Assembly: GCF_029882185.1 (NCBI RefSeq)
Contig: NZ_JAOULD010000009.1
Span: 1-47,768 of the forward strand
Length of the DNA stretch: 47,768 bases
DNA from: Candidatus Nitrosopumilus sp.
GTDB taxonomy: Archaea > Thermoproteota > Nitrososphaeria > Nitrososphaerales > Nitrosopumilaceae
Direction: 5' to 3'
Part shown: one piece after another, positions 33,642 through 41,537 of the stretch
Layout of the letters: each line of letters opens with the position of its first letter
Numbering within the stretch: position 1 is the stretch's first letter
Notes under the pieces: generated by a model
What the model was told of the DNA's origin: nothing
Database searches by the model: none
What the model saw: only the letters and a program-made list of their open reading frames with translations
Position numbers and translations under genes: made by a program

Positions 33642-33851
33642 TCAAAAAAGATTAATCTCGTCTTGTTTAGTTTGAAATAAATCTAGTTTAGAAATTAATT
33701 CACTAATTGAATGTGAAAATGCTTTTTTGATTTGCATAAAATTTCTAAAAAATTCTTCATCGTGATATTCTTTGTTAAATCGAATTAGTCCTTTTGACTC
33801 TGTATCGTTTAAAATCAACCGCGTTGCTTTGTAATTTGGATCAAAACTCAT
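33642..33851 (-). CDS. Hypothetical protein (69 aa)
   Basis: A 69-residue, mostly helical protein with an N-terminal LNDTESKGLIRFN segment and a terminal helix (SHSISELISKLDLF). It has no cysteines. No family is recognised. It is a stand-alone minus-strand gene in a region of short genes. Confidence 0.45.
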   Translation of the reverse strand: MSFDPNYKATRLILNDTESKGLIRFNKEYHDEEFFRNFMQIKKAFSHSISELISKLDLFQTKQDEINLF

Positions 33852-33992
33852 TATTTTTTTGAATTTTCTGTAAACTTAAGCATATTGCTTGATTTTGATT
33901 ATTAGATTATAAAAAAATGAATTGATCCCGAGCTGTTACTTTGTAGAAATTAAAAGGAGATGATTATCTCTTAGGTTTCTTATTTCAATAAT

Positions 33993-34106
33993 ATGAAAAC
34001 TCAAAAAGAAATACAATTGCTGAAAATGGAATTGATGAATACATTGAAATCTGCAGATAATGGATACTATGGATTATCCCTTGAAAATTTAGTTCAAAAT
34101 AATTAA
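33993..34106 (+). CDS. Tiny hypothetical protein (37 aa)
   Basis: A 37-residue frame from ATG 33993 to TAA 34104-34106. It is an amphipathic helix (KEIQLLKMELMNTLKS) with a short YYGLSLENL tail. Real coding is possible, but only its amino-acid regularity supports it. Confidence 0.3.
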   Translation: MKTQKEIQLLKMELMNTLKSADNGYYGLSLENLVQNN

Positions 34107-34133
34107 TAAAATTGCATTCTTCAAAAATATTTA

Positions 34134-34367
34134 TCAATTAACGCCTTTTCTTCTTACTCTTTTTTCATTTGAAAGAGGAGTGGTTTTTTCAAATTCTTCT
34201 TGTTTCCTTCTTACTTCATCTCTTTCTTTATCTGTTTGTTCACGTAAGATGACATCATCCATATCTGCAAAATTTTTACATTTTTTGCATAGCCACATAG
34301 TCTGTTTTTCTGCTTCATGGTGTTCTGGTAATCGTCGACTGTTACATTGTTTGCAAAATAATGGCAT
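34134..34367 (-). CDS. Zinc-ribbon protein (77 aa)
   Basis: The 77-residue protein starts MPLFCKQCNSRRLPEHHEAE and has a second knuckle CKKC at residue 28-31, giving a Cys4 zinc ribbon in the first 35 residues. The rest is a highly charged helix (TDKERDEVRRKQEEFEK) ending in RRKG. The layout resembles small nucleic-acid-binding ribbons. It is one of many such genes between 34 and 47 kb. Confidence 0.6.
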   Translation of the reverse strand: MPLFCKQCNSRRLPEHHEAEKQTMWLCKKCKNFADMDDVILREQTDKERDEVRRKQEEFEKTTPLSNEKRVRRKGVN

Positions 34368-34501
34368 AATGATACTGTAAGAATTGTTAACTTAAGCGTA
34401 TTGGCTCTGAATTTCTTTTTGATTTTTTCTGATTCTTTTGCTGTGATAAATTACAACATCTTTAAGTTCACTGTCTTTATAGAATCAAAAGGTTCTATAG
34501 C

Positions 34502-34609
34502 ATGGATAAAGAATGGTTAAGAGTAAAAAGCGGTAGGAGCAAAGGCTGTAAAGATTGCATTAATCATAGATGTATTCCAAGTAGTTGTACATGTGACTGC
34601 CATAAATGA
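34502..34609 (+). CDS. Cys-rich mini protein (35 aa)
   Basis: A 35-residue protein with six cysteines and two histidines in its second half (CKDC, then INHRC, SSCTCDCHK). That density suggests a metal-binding peptide such as a zinc knuckle or small metallothionein-like protein. A TTTATAGA box lies about 23 nt before the ATG, slightly closer than at other genes in the window. It is too short to classify. Confidence 0.5.
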   Translation: MDKEWLRVKSGRSKGCKDCINHRCIPSSCTCDCHK

Positions 34610-34695
34610 TTTTAAAATCAAATTGTTTATTGTAAAAAATTTGCTTTCCTTGGCATATTAGCACAAGCTAATTAGGATAATCTAATTTTCATACC

Positions 34696-34703
34696 GTTTA
34701 AAT
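34696..34703 (+). promoter_or_regulatory. TATA box of the 57-aa double-zinc gene
   Basis: GTTTAAAT, centred 26.5 nt before the ATG at 34726. Confidence 0.5.
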
Positions 34704-34725
34704 CCTATTTTATGCAAACTAATTC

Positions 34726-34899
34726 ATGAAACAAGATTCATGCAGACGCTGTGGACATGAATTAGAAGTTAATACAAAATGTAAGATTTGTAATGAGGCA
34801 AATCAATTTTTTTGTCATGAATGTGGATACCTTACTGAAGAACAGATTCACTTCAAATGTATGATGATCAACATGGACAATTCATTGCTTTCAAATTAA
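34726..34899 (+). CDS. Double zinc-knuckle protein (57 aa)
   Basis: The 57-residue protein has three Cys pairs in order (SCRRCGHE, KCKICNE, CHECGY), followed by a HFKC end, enough for two zinc sites of ribbon type. The cysteine pairs are evenly spaced at about 12-15 residues. The pattern resembles small rubredoxin-like or treble-clef domains but matches no single named family that I can identify. Promoter spacing supports the ATG. Confidence 0.6.
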   Translation: MKQDSCRRCGHELEVNTKCKICNEANQFFCHECGYLTEEQIHFKCMMINMDNSLLSN

Positions 34900-34936
34900 A
34901 ATACAGAAATAAATTATAGTTTATGGTTTATGATGT

Positions 34937-35233
34937 ATGGCAAATAAAATTACTGCAAATGTACTAAAATCACAAAAAAATGATTTTGTAATAATTGATG
35001 TCCGAGAGTCTGATGAACTTGAAAATGGAAAAATTGAGAACTCTATCCACATGCCTTTGGGATTGAGCATTAGAAATGCAAAGAAAAAACAGATTGAAGA
35101 TCTAAAGGACAAGAAAATCTGTACTTATTGTGGAACTGGTTATAGGGGAAACATTGCAGCTGATGAACTAGTAAAAGAAGGATTTAATGCAGTTACCTTG
35201 GAAGGTGGCTACCCTTCATGGAATCAATCCTAA
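34937..35233 (+). CDS. Single-domain rhodanese-like sulfurtransferase
   Basis: The 98-residue protein is a compact rhodanese domain: DFVIIDVRESDELENGKI at the first strand, the NSIHMPLG turn, the active-site loop YCGTGYRG with the catalytic Cys, and a final LEGGYPSWNQ. Such proteins move sulfur between persulfide carriers in the cytoplasm. It lies 3 nt from the convergent 116-residue gene. An AAATAAAT box is 26.5 nt upstream of the ATG. Confidence 0.9.
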   Translation: MANKITANVLKSQKNDFVIIDVRESDELENGKIENSIHMPLGLSIRNAKKKQIEDLKDKKICTYCGTGYRGNIAADELVKEGFNAVTLEGGYPSWNQS

Positions 35234-35236
35234 TTT

Positions 35237-35587
35237 TTATTCATTCCAAATTGGCTGTGTTTTTAGCCATTTAATTAAATCTCTATACAAATTACTTTTT
35301 TGCATATTTAGAACCCCAATCTCAAGATTGGTGGATGATTTTACGGTCTTTGTATAATTGTCATAAACTGCAAAAATAATTTTGTCCAAGAACATTTCAT
35401 TTTGCATCTCTTTTTTAGCCAACTCTTCTGATTCTGTCATGGCAAAACTGGCAAATAGCACTCCGTCAACCCAGTAGGCATTTGCTGCTTCTAATGATGA
35501 CATCATGCCGATTAGATCATCCAGATTAAGTTTAATCATGTCTCTAACGTATATTCTGTCATATGGTTTATGGACAAATTCTGTCAT
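35237..35587 (-). CDS. Hypothetical protein (116 aa)
   Basis: The 116-residue protein begins with a segment of alternating strand and helix (DRIYVRDMIKLNLDDLIGMM). It carries a DGVLFASFAMTESEEL middle and a C-terminal helix ending WLKTQPIW. There are no cysteines. The second segment resembles the small thaumarchaeal proteins of unknown function. It is convergent with the rhodanese gene. Confidence 0.55.
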   Translation of the reverse strand: MTEFVHKPYDRIYVRDMIKLNLDDLIGMMSSLEAANAYWVDGVLFASFAMTESEELAKKEMQNEMFLDKIIFAVYDNYTKTVKSSTNLEIGVLNMQKSNLYRDLIKWLKTQPIWNE

Positions 35588-35625
35588 GATGTTTCAATTT
35601 GATATCTACTAATAAATTATGGAAA

Positions 35626-35633
35626 TTTTATAT
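35626..35633 (+). promoter_or_regulatory. TATA box of the 76-aa gene
   Basis: TTTTATAT, centred 26.5 nt before the GTG at 35656. Confidence 0.55.
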
Positions 35634-35655
35634 CTGGTTTTTATGAAATTGCATT

Positions 35656-35886
35656 GTGAGTGAAAAATCTGAAGAATTATCCGAACATGATATGTTTGTA
35701 ACTGAATTCCCAAAAAAAGGATTTGGGCTAGTTGATTATCTTCAAGGCAGGGTTCATTTTTCTTTAATGGATCAAATGAAACTGATGCACAAATCTGGAA
35801 TGTCTCAAACTCAAATCAAAGAAACAATACTTGCAAGTGTATCTGAGATACTAGATAACTTTGAACCTGAATCAAAAAGTCCTTGA
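35656..35886 (+). CDS. Hypothetical protein (76 aa)
   Basis: A GTG-started protein of 76 residues with an acidic N-terminus and a C-terminal helix pair (LMDQMKLMHKSGMSQTQIKE, then a SVSEILDNF helix). The middle HKSGMSQTQIKETI looks like a helix-turn-helix but is short. No family is recognised. The promoter spacing makes the gene likely to be real. Confidence 0.55.
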   Translation: MSEKSEELSEHDMFVTEFPKKGFGLVDYLQGRVHFSLMDQMKLMHKSGMSQTQIKETILASVSEILDNFEPESKSP

Positions 35887-36077
35887 TTCCATTTTTAAAG
35901 ATTCTACCATGATTATCTTGTGACATTGACAATGACAATTAGCATGTGGCATATCCTTATACATTCTGTATTTGCATTCTTTCGTATGTTCTAACATTGT
36001 CAATTTGAGTAATCTTCAATATTTTCTTTTGAATTTAAAAATTTATTAATGAATTTTTTGTCGCATAAGGCCTGTAA

Positions 36078-36233
36078 TTACGATGCTGATTTACATTCAA
36101 AATATTCTACGATTGCAGTATTGAGATCTTCAAGTATCTGCTGATCTGTAAAACCTGATTCTTCAAGTAGTTTCCAAGATTTTTCTATCTGTTCTTTAAG
36201 AACATACAGAGTTCTTTTGTCATCGCAGTGCAT
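36078..36233 (-). CDS. Small helical protein (51 aa)
   Basis: A 51-residue frame from ATG 36233 to TAA 36078-36080. It has two cysteines (MHCDDK at the start, FECKSA at the end) and a helical body (YVLKEQIEKSWKLLEESGF, then QQILEDLNTAIVEYF). The end-to-end cysteines could pair as a disulfide or metal site. It lies just beyond the 3' end of the membrane-protein gene. Confidence 0.45.
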   Translation of the reverse strand: MHCDDKRTLYVLKEQIEKSWKLLEESGFTDQQILEDLNTAIVEYFECKSAS

Positions 36234-36271
36234 GTTTATCTAATTTGAAAATAGAATTTAATCTTTGAATT

Positions 36272-37318
36272 CTATATTGTTGACTCAGCAGGAATGGAAA
36301 TCTTCTTTTTTGCAATTTTTACTGCTATTATGCCTGTAATTGCACTTGGTATACTCAACACTGCAAACCATATTGCCAAAGTTTCTGAAAATTCTGTAAG
36401 CAATGAGTATCCTGAGACTTCGCTGAATACATAAAATTGAATAAAAGACATTCCTACAAGAGGCATACTGTTTACAATAAATACTGCTCCTACTATTCCT
36501 CCTGCAATTTCTTCCTTGAATTTGTTGATTCTGATTTTATTATTCATTATTGCATCTCCGATAATCGCAGTAATCATAGGTACTACAAACCACGATATGA
36601 ATCCCCAAAGATCTTCATTTGGTATCACATTTGCTGTAATGTTCATGATGATTAATCCTGCAACTGCCATACTTGCCCACCCAAACCCTTTCATTGATTT
36701 TACTGCTCCCCAAAAAATCAAAGTGCAAAAAAATGGTATTGTTATACCCAGAATAATTACTCCGGCGTATGGATCAGGATTTAGATTGATTGTTTCTCCA
36801 TTGGAAATTGGTAAACCAAATTGAAATGCAAACGCAATCACAATAAACCATAATGCCGAAAATCCTACAGTCAATGATGGTTTTACTGCTTTGAAATTGT
36901 GTGGAGTCAACCTTGTCAATCCTACAATTATGCCGACTGACTGAATCAAAATACCTGTAATTAGTGTGAGATGTGTTGGACTAAGTAATCCATCCGTTCC
37001 AAATAGTTCGTGCCATAAATAATCTGAAGGCCCTGCAACAATTTGGATCATACTTCCAATGATGATTAATTTTAAACCCAACGCAAATGATTTATGGCGA
37101 ATTTCTTTGTCCTTGCCAATAATTCCCAATGCTATGATTGCTGCAATCAATGATATTCCAACTCCTGAATACAGTACACCATGTGGAGGCGTAAAAAATG
37201 ACTCAGGGGCTCCTATCGCATGACTAGTGATGTCCCAACTTCCGCCCCAAATCTCTAAAACACTACCAAATAATGATACGATTAAAACGATTAAAACAAT
37301 CTTTGACGTTAATTTCAT
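36272..37318 (-). CDS. Polytopic membrane protein with conserved His motifs
   Basis: The protein has about nine or ten hydrophobic spans and no N-terminal soluble domain. Four membrane-flanking His motifs stand out: WDITSHAIG, FTPPHGVLY, YLWHELFG and SPTHLTL. A similar W-D-x-x-H and TPPH pattern occurs in uncharacterised bacterial and archaeal membrane proteins, so a metal- or heme-binding role is possible, but none is shown. ATG 37318 is preferred over 37330: an ATTCATAA box lies 26.5 nt before it. Confidence 0.7.
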   Translation of the reverse strand: MKLTSKIVLIVLIVSLFGSVLEIWGGSWDITSHAIGAPESFFTPPHGVLYSGVGISLIAAIIALGIIGKDKEIRHKSFALGLKLIIIGSMIQIVAGPSDYLWHELFGTDGLLSPTHLTLITGILIQSVGIIVGLTRLTPHNFKAVKPSLTVGFSALWFIVIAFAFQFGLPISNGETINLNPDPYAGVIILGITIPFFCTLIFWGAVKSMKGFGWASMAVAGLIIMNITANVIPNEDLWGFISWFVVPMITAIIGDAIMNNKIRINKFKEEIAGGIVGAVFIVNSMPLVGMSFIQFYVFSEVSGYSLLTEFSETLAIWFAVLSIPSAITGIIAVKIAKKKISIPAESTI

Positions 37319-37699
37319 ACAGCAAGACAAAAAAATTACTTTATGAATATTGTGAATTAAAAATTAAATCTTTGGAAATTCCTAAATCTGGTCACTGATG
37401 GTTTTAGATTTCTCTATTTTATACCAATGATTTGGATTGCAAATTGAATTAAAATTAGTTATTTTATTCATCTGAAACAAGCCATGAGAGGCCAATTGCT
37501 TCTCACCAGTTTAATTGATTGTTATTATCTTCATGTTTTCTTTTGGCAAAATTTCTATTTAATAACAATGAATGATTTATCAGTACGATTTCTTAGTACA
37601 AATTAGTAGTGATTCTTTATATTGAATTTGAATTATGATAGTTACCCGACCATACCTGGTGACGATTCAAATCCTAGATTCATTTTGAATCTCACCTTT
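37319..37699. other. Gene-free A/T-rich interval with an inverted repeat
   Basis: No protein frame longer than about 20 codons looks real here. GATTCAAA (37664-37671) and TTTGAATC (37684-37691) form an 8-bp inverted repeat beside the 3' end of the minus-strand gene at 37700, perhaps a terminator-type structure. I looked for a tRNA here because of a GATTCAAATCC string and found no acceptor or anticodon stem. Confidence 0.35.
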
Positions 37700-38257
37700 T
37701 TAATTTTGAGAATTTACGGTTTTTTCGTAATAGTATTCTTGTTTCTTCAAATCTTTCTCAGAAATAATTCTGCATTTTCGAATTGGGACTAACCGTGAAA
37801 TTTGTTCGTATGTATTCATATCCCTTACATCTGCAGCATATGCAATTTGCAACAGTGGTGATTTTTCTTCAATCATTGGTTTTGCTTGCTCATATCCTCC
37901 ACTTTGCCTCATTCCTGTTCTAAATAATCCTAAATGGCTATTGTTTTTTGAAATTAATGGATCTTGATATACGCAAATTGCAAACTCGTCATTTTCTTTC
38001 TCAATAATTGTCAACCTGGTAAATTTATCACTCCATTCCTCGATTTCTTTAGCAATAGAAATTGCCTCTTTTTTATCCTCAAATACAGTGGATATGACTA
38101 ACCTGTCTTTTTCATATGCCCATGATATTCCGTAGAAATTTTTTTTCCAATCAATATCTAATGACATACTTCTTATCAAAAAATTATCAAAATAATGCTT
38201 TCTAATTAATTTCCTATTTTGGTCTGATATTATGATAGAATCTTCGCACAACATCAA
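37700..38257 (-). CDS. Hypothetical protein (185 aa)
   Basis: I do not recognise this 185-residue protein. It is mixed alpha/beta with strong strands (RLVISTVFEDKKEA and DEFAICVYQDPLI). A C-terminal segment containing LVPIRKCRIISEKDLKKQ ends in a charged tail. It has two cysteines and no membrane span. The start could be either of the first two Met codons. Confidence 0.6.
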   Translation of the reverse strand: MMLCEDSIIISDQNRKLIRKHYFDNFLIRSMSLDIDWKKNFYGISWAYEKDRLVISTVFEDKKEAISIAKEIEEWSDKFTRLTIIEKENDEFAICVYQDPLISKNNSHLGLFRTGMRQSGGYEQAKPMIEEKSPLLQIAYAADVRDMNTYEQISRLVPIRKCRIISEKDLKKQEYYYEKTVNSQN

Positions 38258-38320
38258 AATCTATATTGACTATGATTCTAACAGAAATCTCTGACACTTC
38301 TTTTGTGATTAAAAAATAAT

Positions 38321-38455
38321 CTATGGTACATTAATGGGCATCCTTTCACAATTACACTCATCTCTTTTTCCACAGTATGGACAATTGCAATCACAATATA
38401 GCAATGCCTGATTACACGAGTCACATTTTGTGTATTCTGCAAAATCTTCTCTCAT
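38321..38455 (-). CDS. Eight-cysteine mini protein (44 aa)
   Basis: The 44-residue protein contains eight cysteines: a CDSC pair, four in YCDCNCPYCGK, and two in DECNCE. Two zinc sites, or one larger cluster, are possible. An ACTTATCA element is 26-27 nt before the ATG. It ends with MPINVP. No named family fits; the density is the feature that makes it worth noting. Confidence 0.55.
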   Translation of the reverse strand: MREDFAEYTKCDSCNQALLYCDCNCPYCGKRDECNCERMPINVP

Positions 38456-38649
38456 GTTGTATATTTGTAAAAATCATTGATAAGTGTCCTTTTGAAAAAT
38501 CTGAATATTAATTATCTTTTTTCTTTCAAATTAAACAAATGTTTGAAGAATATCTGATTCTTTTTTTATATCTCAAGCCTGTATGATTATTGACGCCTTC
38601 GATTAGTGGTCTCGGCATGCTATAAATGACTGCTATTCCAAGACGTTGA

Positions 38650-38796
38650 TTAATGTTTCTTCAATAGTGCGTCTTGAGGAGATTTATCTTTATTTGCCTC
38701 CCAATGCCAATTATGATGTTTTTTCCAATGGGATTCTAATTCTTCAGTTGTAGGTTCTTTTCCTAAAGGAGTACCACATAATTTACACTGAATCAT
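38650..38796 (-). CDS. Small C2H2-like zinc-finger protein (48 aa)
   Basis: A 48-residue protein with an N-terminal CKLC knuckle, a 20-residue spacer and histidines in SHWKKHHNWHWE. Cys2 plus two of these His residues can make a C2H2 finger. A charged tail (NKDKSPQDALLKKH) follows. A possible 29-codon upstream frame (38783-38872, MNDDNLPVQCHP start) overlaps its first codons by 14 nt and is less certain. Confidence 0.5.
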   Translation of the reverse strand: MIQCKLCGTPLGKEPTTEELESHWKKHHNWHWEANKDKSPQDALLKKH

Positions 38797-38897
38797 TTTT
38801 TACCTCTTTATGTTTTTTCTTTTTTGATTTTAAAATTGGATGACATTGTACAGGTAAATTATCATCATTCATAATTCAATTATAAATTAAATTTAAA

Positions 38898-39251
38898 TTA
38901 AGAGTTTGCTTTTTGTGCTGGCTTTTTTTTAGAATGTTTTTTCGTTTCTCTTGATTTGACTCTTTTTCTTTTTCTTTCTAAATCTAAAATTGAATATGTC
39001 TTTCCAGTTTCACAAAGTTTCATTTCTCCAGAATATTCGTCATGAATTGAATCAAATAATCCACTTGAAAGTAATTCTCCCACAATACCCCATGCCATGT
39101 CTTCAGAAATTTCAAATTTGTATGATATGGTTGAAACTTTTGTAAAATAACCATTTTTAGAATTTCTTAAAACAAATTGCTCGACTTTTTGCTCTGTAGT
39201 CAAACTGGGTTCTCTTTTTTTGAAATTTCTGTATGGTTTTCTTTCTGACAT
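38898..39251 (-). CDS. Hypothetical protein with wHTH-like middle (117 aa)
   Basis: The 117-residue protein has a basic N-terminus (KPYRNFKKRE), a central winged-helix-like segment (KVEQFVLRNSKNGYFTKVS, then KFEISEDMAWGIVGELLSS) and a strongly basic tail (RKRKRVKSRETKKHSKKK). It is probably a nucleic-acid-binding protein. It lies close to the 195-residue gene (20 nt) on the same strand and may share its transcript. Confidence 0.55.
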   Translation of the reverse strand: MSERKPYRNFKKREPSLTTEQKVEQFVLRNSKNGYFTKVSTISYKFEISEDMAWGIVGELLSSGLFDSIHDEYSGEMKLCETGKTYSILDLERKRKRVKSRETKKHSKKKPAQKANS

Positions 39252-39271
39252 TATTATCCTATTTTCTTGTT

Positions 39272-39859
39272 TTATTCCTTAGCATTAAGTGTGTCCGGAT
39301 CATTGTTACCTGGCATATATTTGTCTCCTAACTTGTTTTTCATTTCCTCATCAAACTCTTCTTGTAATCTGGTGAGATAGATTTCTGCTTCTGTTTCATC
39401 TTCTGGAATTCCTGTGTCTATATCGAAATTAAATCCTGTTGCCAAATGATAAAATTCTTCAAAAAATTCCTTACAGTCTATCACATCTGCTTTTTCATCA
39501 ATTATTGTTACTAAGCAATCATTTTCCATTCTAAAATTAAGGCAAATTTCTTCTTCTATCATTACATCTACTATGACTGACATAAGATACGCAACGAATT
39601 TTTTCTCTAATTTTCCCTTGCCTTTATTTGCAATCCATAACTCTTTTCCCTCTAAAAAATTCTCAAATGTTCTAACGATCATGCCTCGAATTTCTGAATC
39701 CTGATATGATAATTTAGATTTCCATGATTCAAATTTTCCTGGTTCTGCATATGCTGCATCAAATGTAAGTTCTTCATTAATTTGTTCAAATTCCCAAATT
39801 TCCTTATTGGTCCACATTGGTGAGAATTCTGCAATTAGATTTCTTGTAGTCAGATTCAA
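39272..39859 (-). CDS. Hypothetical protein (195 aa)
   Basis: An acidic 195-residue protein, largely helical, with EIWEFEQINEELTFDAAYAE near the front and a FFEEFYHLATGF segment before an acidic tail (EEFDEEMKNKLGDKY). No family is recognised. An AATAAACT element sits 26-27 nt before the ATG. It heads a probable two-gene unit with the basic winged-helix-like protein; the opposite charges would allow them to pair, which is inference. Confidence 0.6.
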   Translation of the reverse strand: MNLTTRNLIAEFSPMWTNKEIWEFEQINEELTFDAAYAEPGKFESWKSKLSYQDSEIRGMIVRTFENFLEGKELWIANKGKGKLEKKFVAYLMSVIVDVMIEEEICLNFRMENDCLVTIIDEKADVIDCKEFFEEFYHLATGFNFDIDTGIPEDETEAEIYLTRLQEEFDEEMKNKLGDKYMPGNNDPDTLNAKE

Positions 39860-39899
39860 TAAAATTCCTATTCTTCTCTATAGTTTATTCTTATCTTGA

Positions 39900-40106
39900 T
39901 CAGTTACTTATTCCTGATTTCAGAAATTCAAGTGTGCATTCTGCTAATTCTTTACTTGAATGTTTTTTTATGTCATGTTTACAGTTTGGACAAATACCTG
40001 TTTCTTCTTCAGATAATCCTCCTCCTACTTGTTTCATACAACATTCCATTAATTCATCTGTTGAATGAGATTCCATTGCAAGCTTACATGTGGGACATTC
40101 AGTCAA
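39900..40106 (-). CDS. Tandem zinc-knuckle protein with internal duplication (68 aa)
   Basis: The chain contains the same module twice: ECPTCKLAMESHSTDELMEC and ICPNCKHDIKKHSSKELAEC, about 37 residues apart. Each has CPxCK, then H-S, then E-L-x-E-C, a Cys3-His set that could bind one zinc. The linker is Gly-rich (GGGLSEEETG). This is an internal duplication with clear residue-level match, so it is very likely a real protein. Its partner or target is unknown. Confidence 0.65.
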   Translation of the reverse strand: MTECPTCKLAMESHSTDELMECCMKQVGGGLSEEETGICPNCKHDIKKHSSKELAECTLEFLKSGISN

Positions 40107-40171
40107 ATTGATATAGTTTAATGAAAATTACATTATTAATAAATTATATTTAATTCAAGATTAACTCTTGT

Positions 40172-40426
40172 GTGAATAATCAAGAAAAATTTCAAAATAA
40201 ATTACTTTGTACTTGTAATGAAAATGTCTATTTTGAGATTATTGGCGATATAGAATGTGATTGGGGAAACCATGTTGTTATTCAATGTCCTAAATGTGAA
40301 GAATTGTTTTCAGTGGATTGTGAATGTCCTGCGTTTCAAAACATTTCAAATCTGTTAAAAAATAACCCTTCTTTGTTTTCTAATTCAGAAAAATTAGATT
40401 ATATGAAAAATTCTCATCCAAAATAA
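40172..40426 (+). CDS. Small Cys-rich protein (84 aa)
   Basis: This GTG-started 84-residue protein has LLCTCNE, then a CDWGNH segment, CPKCEEL and DCECP, seven cysteines in all. The middle can form a zinc ribbon. An AATTATAT box is centred 26.5 nt before the GTG. The C-terminal third is polar and helical. It is divergent from the duplicated zinc-knuckle gene, with their TATA elements in the 65-nt gap. Confidence 0.6.
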   Translation: MNNQEKFQNKLLCTCNENVYFEIIGDIECDWGNHVVIQCPKCEELFSVDCECPAFQNISNLLKNNPSLFSNSEKLDYMKNSHPK

Positions 40427-40533
40427 AAGTTACTCATGAATAAAATCAGCAATTAATATTGAACAATAAAATCCTCTGATTAAAAAATTAATCAGATTTT
40501 AAATTGTATTGTCTATAATTTTGAAATCTTTTC

Positions 40534-40611
40534 TTAACTGAATAATAAAACCAATCCTATGACTAATGCAGTTACTGAAATTCCCATCCATATGTAAAAT
40601 TTTGTCATCAT
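40534..40611 (-). CDS. Single-span membrane peptide (25 aa)
   Basis: A 25-residue frame (MMTKFYIWMGISVTALVIGL then VLLFS) is a bare transmembrane helix with a short positive front. Such peptides are often missed. The length leaves the possibility of chance, but the composition is strongly membrane-like in a gap without other genes. Confidence 0.35.
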   Translation of the reverse strand: MMTKFYIWMGISVTALVIGLVLLFS

Positions 40612-40682
40612 CAATATCCTTTATTTTTATCGAAATTAATAGTTTGGAATTAAGAAAGCAAGCAAGTTTTCTATCCATTTTC

Positions 40683-40736
40683 ATCGACCCTTTGGGGGTT
40701 ACGTGTGGATACCAAACCCGCAAACACCTTGCTTTC
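40683..40736. repeat. GC-rich patch with hairpin potential
   Basis: This short stretch is far richer in G and C than its surroundings. GGGTT and AACCC enclose TGG-ATA-CCA, so a nested hairpin can form. The minus strand also allows an 18-codon frame (MFAGLVSTRNPQRVDENG). It may be a structured RNA element or a fragment of an older gene. Confidence 0.3.
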
Positions 40737-40955
40737 GTAATTCTTACTGCTTGATGTCTTCAAAAATTCTTAAAATAAAACATGTCTTGAATTCTTATCA
40801 AAAAGGGTTGAAAAAATGATCCATTTCCAATTCTTGATATGTCCGAACCTGTGATTTTATAAATGTCAGGGTTGCCTGAATCTGTATGCCTAATACTGCA
40901 AACTAATCTCAAATCACACACGAATAATTTTATTCTCAATGAGCTAGACTTTGGC

Positions 40956-41489
40956 ATGGCTGATAACACATTGCAATGGTCTCCTGATTTTGCTTTAAAA
41001 TGGTCTGACTTTCAAGCCGAATCCAATCCTGCAGTTTTTGAGGATTCTCACAGTGTCATAAAATACAGATTTACTTGGACTGTAAATTCTGAAAAAATTG
41101 ATGATCAGATCGTTTTTCTTATTGAGGATATTCGCCTTTTTGCCGAGTTTAATCCCTTGCTCTCTTGGGTGAGATTATCTGCAGCCACTGATTTGTTACT
41201 ACATCACGAACAAGGAAATTTTGACCTTGCTGAATTGATTAAAAATGAAAACATGTTCAAATTACAAGAACAATTCAACGGAAAATATTTTCCGACTAGA
41301 GGCAAAAATGAAGAACAAAGAAGACAGTTTGCAAAAGAAGATTCTGGAAAAATGATTAATGCAGAGGTAGAAAAATTACAACAATTATACGATGAAAAAT
41401 CTTTACAATATCACAAGGAAACAAATTATGGTGTTGATACTAAACGCCAATTTGAGTATGATTTGACGTTTAAACAATTAAGACAATAA
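40956..41489 (+). CDS. DUF922-like protein with altered metal motif
   Basis: The 177-residue protein follows the DUF922 layout (predicted Zn-dependent protease): LKWSDFQAES at the start, an aromatic SWVRLSAATDLLLHHEQGNFDLAEL block, then a long helix and a final TNYGVDTKRQFEYD. In the family the metal motif is HEQGH and the last element is usually T-x-H-G. Here the second His is Asn and the later His is Tyr, so protease activity is doubtful. No signal peptide is seen. ATG 40956 is chosen; the AATTTTAT box is 26.5 nt upstream. A broken copy follows at 41538. Confidence 0.65.
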   Translation: MADNTLQWSPDFALKWSDFQAESNPAVFEDSHSVIKYRFTWTVNSEKIDDQIVFLIEDIRLFAEFNPLLSWVRLSAATDLLLHHEQGNFDLAELIKNENMFKLQEQFNGKYFPTRGKNEEQRRQFAKEDSGKMINAEVEKLQQLYDEKSLQYHKETNYGVDTKRQFEYDLTFKQLRQ

Positions 41490-41537
41490 TTTGCATTGCC
41501 GTCTGATTTCTTATATGCTTACCTTATAATTTTAGTT

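Noticed and set aside
35925-36004. 10-bp inverted repeat ATTGACAATG/CATTGTCAAT as a regulatory RNA
   Set aside because: In this A/T-rich window several 10-bp inverted pairs within 100 nt are expected by chance and no second signal supports it.
37640-37695. Possible tRNA (GATTCAAATCC resembles a T-arm)
   Set aside because: No T-stem pairing, no acceptor stem and no anticodon arm can be built around it. The real feature is an 8-bp inverted repeat.
40499-40723. 74-aa minus-strand frame across the GC-rich patch
   Set aside because: It overlaps the small membrane peptide in another frame, reads without domain pattern and starts inside the GC-rich hairpin; probably chance.
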